A stretch of DNA of 5,136 nt, from contig DKXD01000081.1 of NCBI GenBank assembly GCA_002492075.1, positions 517 to 5,652 of the forward strand, in the 5' to 3' direction. Origin of the DNA: Ruminococcaceae bacterium UBA7135. Lineage in GTDB: Bacteria; Bacillota; Clostridia; Oscillospirales; Ruminococcaceae. A program made the translations under genes and the position numbers. The notes under the pieces were generated by a model. The model did not search any database and had not been told where the DNA came from. It worked only from the letters and a program-made list of their open reading frames with translations. This document shows, piece by piece, positions 5,105-5,136 of the stretch. Numbering within the stretch: the first letter of the stretch is position 1; every line of letters starts with the position of its first letter.

Positions 5105-5134
5105 ATTATAGTTTAGCTTACAGCAACGTTTGAA
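5105..5134 (-). promoter_or_regulatory. Possible second, distal promoter (P2)
   Basis: A perfect TATAAT (5110-5105) lies 18 bp downstream of TTCAAA (5134-5129), a 4-of-6 match to the -35 consensus. There is no extended -10. Transcripts would run through the inverted repeat and P1 into hpt with a leader of about 95 nt. The region is AT-rich, so chance matches are likely. Part of the context lies beyond the window edge. Confidence 0.35.
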
Positions 5135-5136
5135 AA

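Larger units (their letters stand above)
5019..5136. other. AT-rich intergenic region upstream of hpt
   Basis: There is no supportable gene between the hpt ribosome binding site and the window edge. The stretch holds P1, the operator-like dyad, possible P2 and a small dyad AATTTC-TGCT-GAAATT at 5070-5085. In many Bacillota tilS lies directly upstream of hpt. Here at least 118 bp of non-coding DNA with its own promoter precedes hpt, so translational coupling to tilS is excluded. No terminator of an upstream gene is visible. Confidence 0.6.

Noticed and set aside
1..5136. CRISPR array, insertion sequence, tRNA/rRNA or defence system
   Set aside because: I looked for regularly spaced repeats, transposase motifs, terminal inverted repeats and tRNA-like sequence on both strands and found none. 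The gene content is ordinary chromosomal.

Overview
The window looks like a piece of a chromosome from a Gram-positive Clostridia-type bacterium (Bacillota). The grounds are the hpt-ftsH pair in the order usual for Bacillota, strong AGGAGG-type ribosome binding sites, a mid-GC genome with AT-rich intergenic promoters, and small zinc-ribbon membrane proteins of a kind I associate with gut Clostridia. Oscillospiraceae or Ruminococcaceae is a guess from protein flavour only. Every gene I can support lies on the minus strand, so the window reads from right to left.

Right end (about 5136-4392): an AT-rich non-coding stretch carries a near-consensus extended -10 promoter. A 10-bp inverted repeat covers its -35 box, and a weaker second promoter may lie upstream. 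This drives hpt (hypoxanthine phosphoribosyltransferase, purine salvage). An 84-bp spacer with two or three small hairpins separates hpt from ftsH.

Centre (4391-2355): ftsH encodes a complete 662-residue membrane-anchored AAA+ zinc metalloprotease. It is followed by a clear intrinsic terminator, which closes the hpt-ftsH transcription unit.

Left half (2307-97): four tightly spaced genes follow. They are a GNAT acetyltransferase, two tandem paralogous zinc-ribbon/two-TM membrane proteins (144 and 161 residues), and a YdcF/SanA/ElyC-like DUF218 protein with three N-terminal membrane segments. Gaps are 11, 62 and 17 bp, so they probably form one operon. I could not find a convincing promoter for it just after the ftsH terminator. 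The two zinc-ribbon genes share DNA-level similarity that extends through the ribosome binding site into the last codons of the acetyltransferase gene, which indicates a tandem duplication.

The theme of the left half is the cell envelope or membrane, but no substrate or pathway can be named. Nothing here is a mobile element, CRISPR array, RNA gene or evident new defence system. The points most worth following up are the operator-like dyad at the hpt promoter and the duplicated zinc-ribbon membrane pair.
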